The notes beneath the pieces are model-generated. The model ran no database searches. It saw only the letters and a list, made by a program, of their open reading frames with translations, and was not told the DNA's origin. 14,165 nucleotides of DNA from Micavibrio aeruginosavorus (GTDB lineage Bacteria; Pseudomonadota; Alphaproteobacteria; UBA9219): contig DYNT01000001.1 of assembly GCA_020720905.1 (NCBI GenBank), positions 35,675-49,839 of the forward strand, in the 5' to 3' direction. Position numbers and translations under genes: made by a program. This document shows positions 14,067 to 14,165 of this stretch, piece after piece; positions within the stretch are counted from its first letter, which is position 1; the number at the start of each line of letters is the position of its first letter.

Positions 14067-14165
14067 CGGCATTAACTTTGAGCTGAAGGCGACTGAGAGG
14101 CACTATCCCACGCTCACGGGGCTGAGAATCGATGTTTTTTTGCTAACATATTGATAAAAAAGGAT

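Larger units (their letters stand above)
13860..14165. other. Non-coding tail after the beta-oxidation gene
   Basis: No gene with a start codon was recognised in these 306 bases. The region holds an inverted repeat (13902-13937), two imperfect direct copies (13975-14066) and an open minus-strand stretch without a start codon (13897-14055). The right end is AT-rich and runs off the window. It could be the edge of a dispersed repeat or of a decayed gene. Confidence 0.5.

Noticed and set aside
13860..14165. Insertion sequence end
   Set aside because: No transposase motif and no pair of terminal repeats with a target duplication can be seen within the window.

Overview
The window is ordinary chromosomal DNA of an alphaproteobacterium. 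The best taxonomic pointers are an NDUFA12-type accessory subunit of respiratory complex I, a family restricted to Alphaproteobacteria and mitochondria, and an MlaD lipid-transport protein directly downstream of it. Base composition looks moderate (a little over half G+C by eye). The order within the class cannot be fixed from this sequence. There is no rRNA, tRNA, CRISPR array, phage gene or complete insertion sequence.

Layout. (1) Positions 1-932, minus strand: the NDUFA12-like gene followed by mlaD, which runs off the left edge. (2) Positions 972-3306, plus strand: a 712-residue protein of unknown function that I read as a catalytically dead descendant of the B12-dependent class II ribonucleotide reductase NrdJ. 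It aligns by eye with NrdJ at both ends, but about 300 residues around the active site are missing. Its upstream region still carries a tandem pair of NrdR-box-like sites 31 bp apart, the second overlapping a perfect DnaA box. (3) Positions 3488-4603: thioredoxin, then rpmI-rplT (ribosomal proteins L35 and L20) closed by a clear intrinsic terminator. (4) Positions 4622-9166: a palindromic intergenic repeat, then pheS, a histidine-phosphatase-family gene and pheT. The phosphatase gene overlaps both phe genes by 4 bp, so the two subunits of phenylalanyl-tRNA synthetase are separated by an unrelated enzyme in one translationally coupled operon. (5) Positions 9167-9566: a non-coding convergent region with a good minus-strand promoter and what may be a frameshifted small gene. 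(6) Positions 9567-11311, minus strand: asd and dapB, two steps of the aspartate/lysine/diaminopimelate pathway, overlapping by 4 bp. (7) Positions 11538-13859: a fused 3-hydroxyacyl-CoA dehydrogenase/enoyl-CoA hydratase for fatty-acid beta-oxidation. (8) Positions 13860-14165: a non-coding tail with an inverted repeat and imperfect direct repeats.

Most genes are housekeeping. The item that stands out is the NrdJ-derived pseudoenzyme. It is a long, undamaged reading frame that keeps the N- and C-terminal parts of the class II reductase fold, lacks the Asn-Pro-Cys-Ser-Glu active-site motif, the Pro-Thr-Gly-Thr loop and the zinc-cysteine tail, and has a basic Ala/Lys tail instead. With the nrd-type control region upstream and thioredoxin (a general reductant of ribonucleotide reductases) next downstream, it could be a regulatory or structural partner of deoxyribonucleotide synthesis, or a repurposed relic. 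That is inference; the sequence shows only the homology, the losses and the control sites.
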